Shown here piece by piece: positions 33,215-41,328 of a DNA stretch of 64,000 bases. Both the position numbers and the translations under genes were made by a program. The notes under the pieces were generated by a model. That model was not told the DNA's origin. It made no database searches and saw only the letters and a program-made list of their open reading frames with translations. The DNA comes from Ruminococcaceae bacterium UBA5413. Lineage in GTDB: Bacteria; Bacillota; Clostridia; Oscillospirales; Acutalibacteraceae. The stretch lies in NCBI GenBank assembly GCA_002409585.1, contig DHNP01000017.1, forward strand, positions 69,047 to 133,046, read 5' to 3'. Each line of letters opens with the position of its first letter. The first letter of the stretch is position 1.

Positions 33215-33578
33215 GCGGCGGAAGGCAGGCGGTGCTTTTGCGTTATAATGTAATTAATTCCCGCTTCGGATTCAAAATGTTAATAAAAACTACGAATTAA
33301 GAATAAAAATTAAGATTGCGGAACTGCACGCCAATACTCACAAAAGAAATATGCACAAACCACTAAAAAGTGATAATTAAATATAATTTTATTGTTGACT
33401 TTTAGTGTGATATGATGTAAAATACAGTTAACAACAGAAAACAAAACTAATCTGCTTAGAAACCCAGTACAAATACAGCAAAACGAGACAAAACAATAGT
33501 AAACCAACAAACGTCTATTAAAAAAGACGTTTCAGGAACAATGGCACTATTCAACACATGAAAGAGGGAGAAATGAAA
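33215..33578 (+). promoter_or_regulatory. Gap with promoter for the ribose-type ABC importer
   Basis: A good promoter lies at 33395-33423: TTGACT, 17 bases, TAAAAT. CACTAAAAAGT at 33361-33371 and ACTTTTAGTG at 33398-33407 form an inverted pair, the second lying on the -35/spacer. Two A-rich motif copies beginning AATACAG are at 33421 and 33472, after the -10. Three in-frame ATGs follow at 33558, 33573 and 33579; GAGGGAG favours the last. No gene is seen in this gap. Confidence 0.65.
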
Positions 33579-34709
33579 ATGAAGGCAAAATTCGTAAGCG
33601 CGGTTCTTAGCGTCTTTCTGTTAATATCCACATTAGCGGGATGCTCCGGGGGAGGGACCGCTTCATCGGCGGCAAGCGGCAGCACAGCTTCAAAGGAATC
33701 TTCTGCTGCGTCTGATACTTCGGCAGAGTCTGACGATGACGTTTACCACTTGGGTATATGCGTACATTCCCTTGACAACGAGTATTGGGCGCAGGAAGCG
33801 GCCGGCGCGGAGCTTTTCGCTAAAAGCGTAAAAAATTGCAAATACGATGTTTTGACCTGCAACAGCGACGACAACAAGCAGATTCAAGGTATTAAAGATT
33901 ACATAGCGCGTTACGGCAAAAAGGCCATTTTTGTAGTTGACCCGTCTTCTACGGCAAACACCGCGAATATCGCGGATGTATGTGAACAGTCCGGCAACTA
34001 TGTCGTTATACTTGCCCACAGGGCTGACGGCCTGTACCCTAAAGATTACCCGCACTTTGTTGTAAGCCTTATGCTTTCAGACTATGACAACGGCTACAAA
34101 ACCGCATGTAAGCTTTTTGACTCCATCGGCGGTAAAGGCGAGGTCTGTGAGCTTCAGGGGCAGCTTGGCGACGACAGCGCGGCAAACCGCCACAAGGGCT
34201 TTGAGGCTGCGCTTAAAAAGTATCCGAACATAAAGTGCGTAGACACGCAGGTTGCCAACTGGGAACAGTCCAAGGCGATGAGCCTTACGGAAGAATGGCT
34301 TGTAAGCCACCCGAACATAAAGGCGATTTACAGCGCAAACGACACGATGGCGCTCGGAGCTGTAGAGGCGCTTAAAAACAAAGGCATGAACACAAAGATT
34401 GCGGTCTGCGGCTGCGACGGAACTAAAGCTGCGCTGAATGAAATCAAAGCGGGCAACATGCTCTGCACAATAGCAAACAACGGCTTCTGCATTGCCGGCT
34501 ACGGTGCTTCCTATGCTTATCAGGCGGCTACCGGCACGCTGGACGTTTCATCCATGGATCCGGCTAAACGCTTGATTTATTGCAAAACGACATATGTAGA
34601 CAGCTCAAACGTAGATGACGTAATCGACAAATTTATTACGAAAGGCGATCCCGGATACGATTATTCAGACCTTAGTTACTGCATCGACAGCTACCAGAAA
34701 GTCTCATAA
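33579..34709 (+). CDS. CUT2-type sugar ABC transporter substrate-binding lipoprotein
   Basis: A protein of about 376 residues with a lipoprotein signal peptide (lipobox LAGC, then a Ser/Ala-rich linker) and a periplasmic-binding-protein type I fold of the RbsB kind. YHLGICVHSLDNEYW opens the domain, and DDSAANRHKGFEAALKKYP and IYSANDTMALGAVEAL are conserved sugar-binding blocks. It binds a sugar outside the membrane and delivers it to the two permeases downstream. The substrate is probably one handled by the neighbouring enzymes, such as lyxose, allose or allulose. A hairpin after the gene probably gives it higher expression than the rest. Confidence 0.88.
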   Translation: MKAKFVSAVLSVFLLISTLAGCSGGGTASSAASGSTASKESSAASDTSAESDDDVYHLGICVHSLDNEYWAQEAAGAELFAKSVKNCKYDVLTCNSDDNKQIQGIKDYIARYGKKAIFVVDPSSTANTANIADVCEQSGNYVVILAHRADGLYPKDYPHFVVSLMLSDYDNGYKTACKLFDSIGGKGEVCELQGQLGDDSAANRHKGFEAALKKYPNIKCVDTQVANWEQSKAMSLTEEWLVSHPNIKAIYSANDTMALGAVEALKNKGMNTKIAVCGCDGTKAALNEIKAGNMLCTIANNGFCIAGYGASYAYQAATGTLDVSSMDPAKRLIYCKTTYVDSSNVDDVIDKFITKGDPGYDYSDLSYCIDSYQKVS

Positions 34710-34744
34710 AAGCAGCATGGCTTTTTGATAAATGAAATGAAAGT

Positions 34745-34780
34745 TTGGGCTCTCCAAGCGTAGGTGAGCCCAAATTTTTG
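34745..34780 (+). terminator. Attenuating terminator between binding-protein and permease genes
   Basis: TTTGGGCTC (34745-34753) and GAGCCCAAA (34767-34775) pair perfectly and are followed by TTTTT. Partial read-through would keep the binding protein in excess over the membrane proteins, a common pattern in ABC operons. Confidence 0.75.
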
Positions 34781-34813
34781 GTAAAAGTACAAATAAGGAG
34801 GGTATCTGTTTAG

Positions 34814-35839
34814 ATGAAGAAAAAATTGGTTGAATATATGGGATCTTCAACAGTGGCCCAGCAGTTTACGTATAAAGTCAAACTGGACGCGAAAAATGAA
34901 AAAATCCGGCGGTATGCCCCGCTTATCCTGCTTATAGTTATGACGATAATATGTGCATCAAGCCAAAAAAGTTTTTTTACATGGGGCAATATCGTTAACC
35001 TCATGTACCAGATGTCTATCCCTTTGGTTATATCTGTAGGCCTGACTTATGTTTTGCTGCTTGGCAGCATAGACCTTTCTATCGAGGGTGTTATGGGTTT
35101 TGCGGGCTCGCTGGTTGCCTACCTCGTTTTAAACCGTACCAACAGCAACAATTTCGGTATTTGGGGCATTATTTTTGTTATTATACTCTGCACGCTTGTA
35201 GGCGCTTTCACAGGGGTACTTCACGTAAAGGCAAGGATAGCCTCGTTTATAGTTACATATGCCATAGGGTGCATAATGACAGGCTTTGCGGTGCTTGTCT
35301 ATAACAGCAACCCCATACAGGTTTCGGAGCCTTTGTTCGACAGCATTTCAAGAGGAAGCTTTTTACAGATCCCGTATATAACACTTATCTCTTTCCTTAT
35401 TTTCCTCATAGGCGCGGTCATCTTAAAGTACACCGCGTTCGGACGCGCCGTATATGCCATAGGAGACAACGAGGTGGCTACACGCTCCGCTGGTATTAAT
35501 GTTGATTTGGTGAAAATAAAGGTCTTTGCGCTTTGCGCGTGCACCGCGTGCCTTGCAGGCATTTTGCAGTGCGTAAGACTTAAGATAGGGCAGTCCAGCC
35601 TCGGCACCGACCAAATGTTCCCGGTAGTAACGGCCATTGTCGTCGGAGGCGGCAGCCTTTACGGAGGCAAAGGCGGAGCGTTCCAATCGTTTATAGGCGT
35701 TTTGATTTACACGGAGCTGGCCAACTGGCTTACTTTGATGGGTGTTGACCCTTATTTCAAGGAAGTTATTTTGGGCTTGATTATAATAATAGCCGTTACG
35801 CTTACTATTGAACGCAACCGTCAGACGATATCGAAATGA
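34814..35839 (+). CDS. CUT2 sugar ABC transporter permease (RbsC-like)
   Basis: A 341-residue polytopic membrane protein of the ribose/xylose/arabinose permease family with about ten hydrophobic segments. YVLLLGSIDLSIEGVMGFAGS, IVTYAIGCIMTG, AIGDNEVATRSAGI and VVGGGSLYGGKGG are family motifs. AAGGAGGGTATCTG precedes the ATG. A second permease follows the ATPase, so the transporter may be a heterodimer. Confidence 0.9.
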   Translation: MKKKLVEYMGSSTVAQQFTYKVKLDAKNEKIRRYAPLILLIVMTIICASSQKSFFTWGNIVNLMYQMSIPLVISVGLTYVLLLGSIDLSIEGVMGFAGSLVAYLVLNRTNSNNFGIWGIIFVIILCTLVGAFTGVLHVKARIASFIVTYAIGCIMTGFAVLVYNSNPIQVSEPLFDSISRGSFLQIPYITLISFLIFLIGAVILKYTAFGRAVYAIGDNEVATRSAGINVDLVKIKVFALCACTACLAGILQCVRLKIGQSSLGTDQMFPVVTAIVVGGGSLYGGKGGAFQSFIGVLIYTELANWLTLMGVDPYFKEVILGLIIIIAVTLTIERNRQTISK

Positions 35840-35852
35840 AGAGGGCCGGAGT

Positions 35853-37373
35853 ATGAAAGAACTATTATTTGAGACGAAAGGTATTGGCAAAACATACGGC
35901 ACCAACACCGTTTTGCATGATATAGACATGAAGGTTTACAGCGGTGAAGTCATCGGCCTTATCGGTGAGAACGGCGCCGGAAAGTCGACCTTGATGAAAC
36001 TTATCTGCGGAGCCGAAAAGCCTTCTATGGGTTCAATGTATCTGAGGGGCGAAGAGCACCACAGCAACTCTATTTTGGAGTCAAACCACCAGGGCATAGG
36101 GATGGTATTTCAGGAGCAGTCACTTGTAGGGGCTCTTACCATAGCGCAGAACATATTTTTGGGACGTGAAAAAAAATACTCCAAGGCGGGGTTTGTCAAC
36201 TGGGCGGCCATGAACCAGGACGCTAAAAAAACTCTCGGACAGGTTGGCCTGAATTTTGACCCGAACAAAAAAGTAAGGGATTTGGACTTTGCCGCAAGGC
36301 AGATGGTTGAAATCGCGAAAGTCCTTAACGTGGTTACAGAGTCGGCTGAAGGCCATGCCGTTATACTGCTTGACGAACCGACGACCGTGCTTTCAAACGA
36401 GGAAATCGAAAACCTGTTTAAGCAGATAGAACGTATGAAAAAAGAGGGCAACGCGGTTATCTTTATTTCGCACAGGCTGGATGAGGTCCTTAAAGTCACC
36501 GACCGCATATATGTGTTTAAAGACGGCGCCTGCACTGCGGATATGAACACGAAGGATGCCGACGAGAGCGTACTTTACGAAAAGATGGTAGGACGCTCCA
36601 CCACAGGCGAATTTTACCATGAAGACAGGCAGACAGCCCCATCGGACGATGTTGTGCTTGAAGTCAACGACTTAAGCTTATTCGGTATTTTCAACCATGT
36701 GGGTTTCAAACTTAAAAAAGGCGAGGTTTTAGGCCTCTGCGGAGTTGAAGGCTCCGGCAAAGAAGCGTTGTGCTCGGTACTTATGGGCGACGAGGGGCAG
36801 ACAAGCGGCACAATGTCTATGGACGGCAGGGAGGTAACGTTTAAGAACCCCTGCAAAGCGAGACGGTCCGGCATAATATGCGTTCCGAAAGAACGGCGCG
36901 ACGAAGGCATCATTGGAATATTGTCCATATCGGATAATATAGTTATCTCCCATATGGAGCAGATATCCAGCAGAGGATACGTTTCCGGCAAAAAAATGAA
37001 GAAAATCTCTTCTGACTGGGTGCAAAAGCTGAAAATTAAATGTGTTTCTATAAATGACCGCATAAACCAGCTTTCAGGCGGCAACGCGCAAAAGGTGATT
37101 TTCGCGCGGGCTTTGGAAAGCGGATGCCATATACTGATACTAAACCACCCGACGCGCGGCGTTGACGTAGGCTCGAAAGAGGAAATATACAGCTTGATCC
37201 GCGATATCACTGAAAAGGGAAATTCGGTAATACTTCTTGGCGACACTCTTGACGAGTGCATAGGAATGTCAAGCAGAATAATAGTTTTAAAAGATGGAGT
37301 CATAAGCGGCGAGTTCGACTTCCCGGCAGGGGAGAAGCCTTCACAATTTGATATTGTAAAGATGATGATGTAA
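35853..37373 (+). CDS. CUT2 sugar ABC transporter ATPase with degenerate second Walker B
   Basis: A 506-residue tandem ATPase. The first half has Walker A GENGAGKST, a non-canonical signature FAARQMVEIAK and Walker B ILLDEPTTVLS. The second half has Walker A-like GVEGSGKEA, signature LSGGNAQKV and HILILNHPTRGVDVG, where the usual Asp-Glu is Asn431-His432. One composite site (Walker A/B of the first half with the second signature) looks intact; the other appears inactive. This is unusual because the second half of RbsA and MglA normally keeps Asp-Glu. The ATG at 35853 follows GAGGGCCGGAGT, 13 bases after the permease stop. Confidence 0.9.
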   Translation: MKELLFETKGIGKTYGTNTVLHDIDMKVYSGEVIGLIGENGAGKSTLMKLICGAEKPSMGSMYLRGEEHHSNSILESNHQGIGMVFQEQSLVGALTIAQNIFLGREKKYSKAGFVNWAAMNQDAKKTLGQVGLNFDPNKKVRDLDFAARQMVEIAKVLNVVTESAEGHAVILLDEPTTVLSNEEIENLFKQIERMKKEGNAVIFISHRLDEVLKVTDRIYVFKDGACTADMNTKDADESVLYEKMVGRSTTGEFYHEDRQTAPSDDVVLEVNDLSLFGIFNHVGFKLKKGEVLGLCGVEGSGKEALCSVLMGDEGQTSGTMSMDGREVTFKNPCKARRSGIICVPKERRDEGIIGILSISDNIVISHMEQISSRGYVSGKKMKKISSDWVQKLKIKCVSINDRINQLSGGNAQKVIFARALESGCHILILNHPTRGVDVGSKEEIYSLIRDITEKGNSVILLGDTLDECIGMSSRIIVLKDGVISGEFDFPAGEKPSQFDIVKMMM

Positions 37374-37385
37374 GAGGTCGATAAA

Positions 37386-38351
37386 ATGACGAAAAAGCTT
37401 AATCTTTCCGATATATCCTATTCTTTTTCAAAGTATATGTACATTGTAAGCATCGTTTTGGTTTTCCTTGTGTTTACCATTATGTCACCGCAGTTTCTCA
37501 GCCTTTACAGCCTGCAGAACTTAGCCCTTGAAACTGCGCCGATGCTGCTCATGTCGTGCGGTATTTCCTTTGTAATCTTTACAGGCGGCATTGATTTGGG
37601 GACAGGTTCCATCGCTTCATGCACCTGCGTCATAACGGGGCTGTATGTAAGCCAAGTCGGAAATTCCATAATCCTGCTCATGCTTGTTGTAGGATGTGTA
37701 ATGGGGGTTATTAACGGCATACTCGTGTCAAAGCTTAAACTGCCTTCATTTATTGTTACTTTGTGTACGACAAACTTTTGGAATTTCGTTGCCCTCAGGC
37801 TCTCGCCGAGCGGCTCACAGATTATTCCTCTTAATAAAAGGAGTATGGTAAACTGGGCTACTAAGGATGTAATCGGATTTCCGGTTATTTTTTGGATAGC
37901 GTTAGCGATAACCGCCCTGCTTTATTTTATACAGCAGTATACAGTATTCGGCAAAACTATTTTATCCGTCGGGGCAAATACGAGGGCGACGCGCATGGCC
38001 GGCGTTGACACAGATAAGGCGCAGATAGCCGCGTTTGTCATATGCGATGCGTGCTGCGCGCTGGCAGGCGCTTTCTATGCCTACAAATTAAAAAGCGCGG
38101 TGCCTACAGTCGGCCTTGACCTTAACCTGCTGTCTATAGCTGCGGTAGCCTTAGGCGGAGCTTCCATGGTAGGAGGCCGCGGGAGCATTCTGCACACTCT
38201 TGTCGGAGTTATAACCATTACGGCGGTTACGTCGGGACTTGAAATTATAGGCTGCAATGCGCTTTGGAAAGACATTATCATAGGCATGATTTTAATTTTG
38301 GCAGTGTGCTTAAATTCAGATTCTAAAGGCAGAGACCTCATAATTAAATAA
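37386..38351 (+). CDS. CUT2 sugar ABC transporter permease, second subunit
   Basis: A 321-residue membrane protein of the same family as the 34814 permease: FVIFTGGIDLGTGSIASCTC, GILVSKLKLPSFIVTLCT, SVGANTRATRMAGV and VALGGASMVGGRGS. It starts 12 bases after the ATPase stop with AAGAGGTCG in front. It closes the importer operon and is followed by a 16-bp stem terminator. Confidence 0.9.
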   Translation: MTKKLNLSDISYSFSKYMYIVSIVLVFLVFTIMSPQFLSLYSLQNLALETAPMLLMSCGISFVIFTGGIDLGTGSIASCTCVITGLYVSQVGNSIILLMLVVGCVMGVINGILVSKLKLPSFIVTLCTTNFWNFVALRLSPSGSQIIPLNKRSMVNWATKDVIGFPVIFWIALAITALLYFIQQYTVFGKTILSVGANTRATRMAGVDTDKAQIAAFVICDACCALAGAFYAYKLKSAVPTVGLDLNLLSIAAVALGGASMVGGRGSILHTLVGVITITAVTSGLEIIGCNALWKDIIIGMILILAVCLNSDSKGRDLIIK

Positions 38352-38382
38352 TCAGGCTGCGTTTTTCTCCGCGGCAGCTCAA

Positions 38383-38427
38383 GCAAAAAGGCAAAGTATC
38401 TCTTTATATGGTACTTTGCCTTTTTGC
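38383..38427 (+). terminator. Terminator after the ribose-type importer
   Basis: A 16-bp perfect inverted repeat, 38383-38398 and 38412-38427, with GGCAAAGTA / TACTTTGCC at its core and an A-run and T-run in the outer arms. The loop is 13 bases. It can work on both strands. Confidence 0.85.
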
Positions 38428-38520
38428 GCATATAAATTTAAAAGCATATGTCAGATAATTAGAAAATTAATCTTTATGCGCCATACATTTCTTTTAAGGA
38501 TATATATTTTAATTCCAAAA

Positions 38521-38556
38521 GGGGCTCATCGTCAGCTTACGGCTGTGATGGACCCC
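38521..38556 (-). terminator. Probable terminator of the first ROK repressor gene
   Basis: GGGGCTCATC (38521-38530) pairs imperfectly with GATGGACCCC, and the inner CAGC / GCTG extends the stem. On the minus strand TTTT follows. It lies 24 bases past the stop codon of the repressor. Confidence 0.5.
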
Positions 38557-38579
38557 CTAACAATATCATTTCAGAAATA

Positions 38580-39689
38580 TTATTCGTTAAGGAAGGAATC
38601 AACGAAAAGGAGAGCCGCGCCGACGGTACTCGCTTTGTCTCCGTATTTACTGAAGCGAATGTAATCGTACTGTCTGTCAAAGGAATTTGCATAAGAGAGG
38701 TTACGGTTTAAAAATTCTGAACTCTGCTGAATGTACTGGCTGATTTCGCCACCGATAATAATATCTGAATCGAATATTGTGTGTATATTGTTTATTCCTG
38801 TGGATAAATAGCCCAAATATGTCTTCCATTTTTCGATACAATACTTATCTCCGGTACTTATTGCGCCGAAAAAATCATCTATATCGTTAAAGTTAGGTTC
38901 AGTGAGGACTTTTGTAGAGCAATAAGCTTCAAAGCATCCTTTTTTACCGCATGAACATGTAAGGCCGTCTTTAACGATTGTCATATGCCCGAATTCCCCC
39001 GCACGGCCGTTGCAGCCGTTGTACAGCTTGTTACCTATAATTATGGCGCCGCCTACGCCTTTATTGACAGAGAGGAAGATGGCGTTGTCAATGCTGTCTA
39101 TTGTCCATATTTCCGCAAACCCCGCGAGGTTTGCTTCATTATTTGCCATGGTAGCGTAAGGAAAGTATGAGGTGAGAACTTCAAGGGGCAGGTTCTTAAC
39201 GCCAAGAGTAGGGCTGTACTCAAGCATGCCGTTTTTAACGTCGACTACGCCGGGCAGTGCAATGCCTACACCTAAAATAGATGCCGGGTCTATACTGTTT
39301 TCTTCAAAAAAAAGTTCAAGGGAGTCAGCGACTTTCCCAAAGTATTTATTGTCGTTTTGGAATGGCTCGCGTATTTTTTTATAATGCAAAACATGGCCGC
39401 TGAGGTCAATTATAACAAAGCGCAGGTGGTTTTGGGTAATTTCTATGCCGGCGGACAGTTTTGCGTTGTAAACAAGAGAAATAGCAGTTGGCTTTCTTCC
39501 TCCGGAGGACTGCAGAACACCTGATTTTTTAACCAGCCCTTGTGCAAAGAGCTTTTTTAGTATTAGTGAAACGGTAGGTGTGCTTAGGTTAAGCGACTTA
39601 GCGATATCTTGTTTTGTAGCTTTGGTGTTAGCGTATAAAAAGTTTACAATCCTTTTTTTATTTGTATTCCTGACTTCAAGGTTATTCAT
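38580..39689 (-). CDS. ROK-family transcriptional repressor (XylR/NagC-type), copy 1
   Basis: A 369-residue ROK repressor. The N-terminal winged HTH spans about 12-60 (TKQDIAKSLNLSTPTVSLIL; GGRKPTAISL). The ROK domain has AGIEITQNHLRFVIIDL, GVGIALPGVVD, NNEANLAGFAEIW, GVGGAIIIG, and the zinc motif CSCGKKGCFEAYCS. It is divergent from the xylose-like importer and probably represses it until a pentose binds. Copy 2, at 49997-51106, has the same length and closely similar sequence. GTGCAGTT, with AAGG before it, lies in front of the ATG. Confidence 0.9.
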   Translation of the reverse strand: MNNLEVRNTNKKRIVNFLYANTKATKQDIAKSLNLSTPTVSLILKKLFAQGLVKKSGVLQSSGGRKPTAISLVYNAKLSAGIEITQNHLRFVIIDLSGHVLHYKKIREPFQNDNKYFGKVADSLELFFEENSIDPASILGVGIALPGVVDVKNGMLEYSPTLGVKNLPLEVLTSYFPYATMANNEANLAGFAEIWTIDSIDNAIFLSVNKGVGGAIIIGNKLYNGCNGRAGEFGHMTIVKDGLTCSCGKKGCFEAYCSTKVLTEPNFNDIDDFFGAISTGDKYCIEKWKTYLGYLSTGINNIHTIFDSDIIIGGEISQYIQQSSEFLNRNLSYANSFDRQYDYIRFSKYGDKASTVGAALLFVDSFLNE

Positions 39690-40118
39690 AACTGCACCTT
39701 TTCTAAATATAATTTATACTTACTTTTTTTAAATTATAACATCTTATATATTTAAATACTATACATAAATTGAATATTAAAAGTATTTTAATAAACTGCG
39801 TTTTATTTCTGTATTATCACTAATTTAAGCTTAGCTAAACCGCGGATTGAACGTACAGCTAACCGTGTAGCCGTTAGTTCGGGGCTATTACTAACGTTTT
39901 GCAATGCAAAAGGCTTTAAAATCAAAATATTTTGTTGACATATAACAATTATTGTGTTATAACTACATTAATACATACTTTATTAAAACAATTTTATAAA
40001 AATAGTTGGCTATTGTAGGCGGATTAAAGGGCCGTTTATATCATTGCAGCTGCTTTCCGCAGGCGCATTTACCGCTCTGCGGTTCAGTTAAATTTTATTT
40101 TTAGGAGAGGATAAGATT
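39690..40118 (+). promoter_or_regulatory. Divergent control region between ROK copy 1 and the xylose-like importer
   Basis: Rightward promoter: TTGACA (39935-39940), 17 bases, TATAAC (39958-39963). The spacer holds the palindrome ACAAT-T-ATTGT, flanked by AT-rich half sites, a likely repressor operator. Leftward, an extended -10 (TGTTATAAT on the minus strand, 39733-39741) probably serves the repressor gene. About 155 bases of leader precede the importer start. No small gene is seen. Confidence 0.65.
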
Positions 40119-41255
40119 ATGAAACCATGGAAAAAAATTCTTTCGACCATAATGACGTTTATTTTAGCTTTTACGTTTGTTGGATGCTCAGGCGGTGAGA
40201 AAGCTAACGCAGTACCTTCATCAGCTGCTTCCGAAGCTTCGCAGGAGTCCAAGGAGGCGTCAAAAGAAAAGAAAATAGGGATCGCAATGCCGGAAAAGAC
40301 ACTGCAGCGCTGGGTTCAGGACGGCAGCAATATGAAAAAAGTATTGGAAGACAAAGGTTATTCATGCGAACTGCAGTATGCAAACAATGACGTAAACCTG
40401 CAGGCGCAGCAATGTGAAAATATGATAACAAATGGCTGTACAGTTTTGGTTATCGCTTCTATAGACGGCTCAAGCCTTTCAAATGTGCTGAATCAGGCGC
40501 ATCAAAATAATGTAAAGGTCATAGCATATGACAGGCTTCTGATGAATTCACCTTATGTTGACTATTACGCGACATTTGATAATTATAAAGTAGGCCAAAT
40601 GCAGGGGCAGTTTCTTGTAGACCAGCTGGGCGTAAGTGACGGCAAAGGCCCTTTCAATATTGAAATATTCGCCGGTGCGCCGGATGATAACAATGCCAAG
40701 TTTTTCTATAAAGGAGCTATGGACGTCTTAAACAAATACCTTGGGAAGAGCCTGGTAGTAAAAAGCGGACAGACGGATTTCAACAAGTGCGCTACTGAAC
40801 ACTGGAAAACAGAAGTCGCACAGTCAAGAATGGATAACTTGCTGTCGGCACATTATGCCAGCGGCGTTAAGTTAAGCGGCGTGCTTGCCCCTAACGATGC
40901 TATTGCACGCGGAGTGCTTGCGGCTCTTAAAAATATAGGATATGGGTCTTCGGACAAACCGCTGCCGATAATAACTGGCCAGGATGCAGAGAAAGCTAAT
41001 ATTATTGATATAAAAAATGGTGAGATATCAATGACAGTATTTAAAGATACGCGCGTGCTTGCCGACAAAGTCGCCGGCATGGTGGATGCGGTGCTGCAGA
41101 ATAAAGACGCTGAGATAAACGATACAGAATCGTACAATAACGGCAGCAAAGTAGTGCCTACATACCTTTGTGACCCTACCGTCGTTACAAAGGACAATTA
41201 CAAAGAAGTTCTCATAGACTCTGGCTATTACAGTGAACAGGATATAGCCGGATAA
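40119..41255 (+). CDS. Xylose/ChvE-type sugar-binding lipoprotein
   Basis: A 378-residue lipoprotein: signal peptide with lipobox VGCS (Cys about 23), a Ser/Glu-rich linker, then a type I binding fold. KIGIAMPEKTLQRWVQDG, VIAYDRLLMNSPYVDYYATFDN in spaced form, and NDAIARGVLAAL are typical of XylF/ChvE proteins. RLLMN and the Arg/Asp/Asn residues around it contact the sugar in that family. Probable ligand is D-xylose or a similar aldose. AGGAGAGG precedes the ATG. Confidence 0.88.
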   Translation: MKPWKKILSTIMTFILAFTFVGCSGGEKANAVPSSAASEASQESKEASKEKKIGIAMPEKTLQRWVQDGSNMKKVLEDKGYSCELQYANNDVNLQAQQCENMITNGCTVLVIASIDGSSLSNVLNQAHQNNVKVIAYDRLLMNSPYVDYYATFDNYKVGQMQGQFLVDQLGVSDGKGPFNIEIFAGAPDDNNAKFFYKGAMDVLNKYLGKSLVVKSGQTDFNKCATEHWKTEVAQSRMDNLLSAHYASGVKLSGVLAPNDAIARGVLAALKNIGYGSSDKPLPIITGQDAEKANIIDIKNGEISMTVFKDTRVLADKVAGMVDAVLQNKDAEINDTESYNNGSKVVPTYLCDPTVVTKDNYKEVLIDSGYYSEQDIAG

Positions 41256-41269
41256 AAGAATAAAATTTT

Positions 41270-41309
41270 TTCAATTACCCGGGTGAATTATTCATCCGGG
41301 TGAATTGAA
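41270..41309 (+). repeat. Long inverted repeat between binding-protein and ATPase genes
   Basis: The left arm TTCAATTACCCGGGTGAAT and a right arm that is its near-complement (ending ATTGAA) form a stem of about 18 pairs with a tiny loop. No T-run follows, so it probably protects the upstream message from 3' decay and limits read-through. It also sequesters a potential TTG start at 41305. Confidence 0.75.
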
Positions 41310-41328
41310 TAATAACGGAGTGGTGAAT

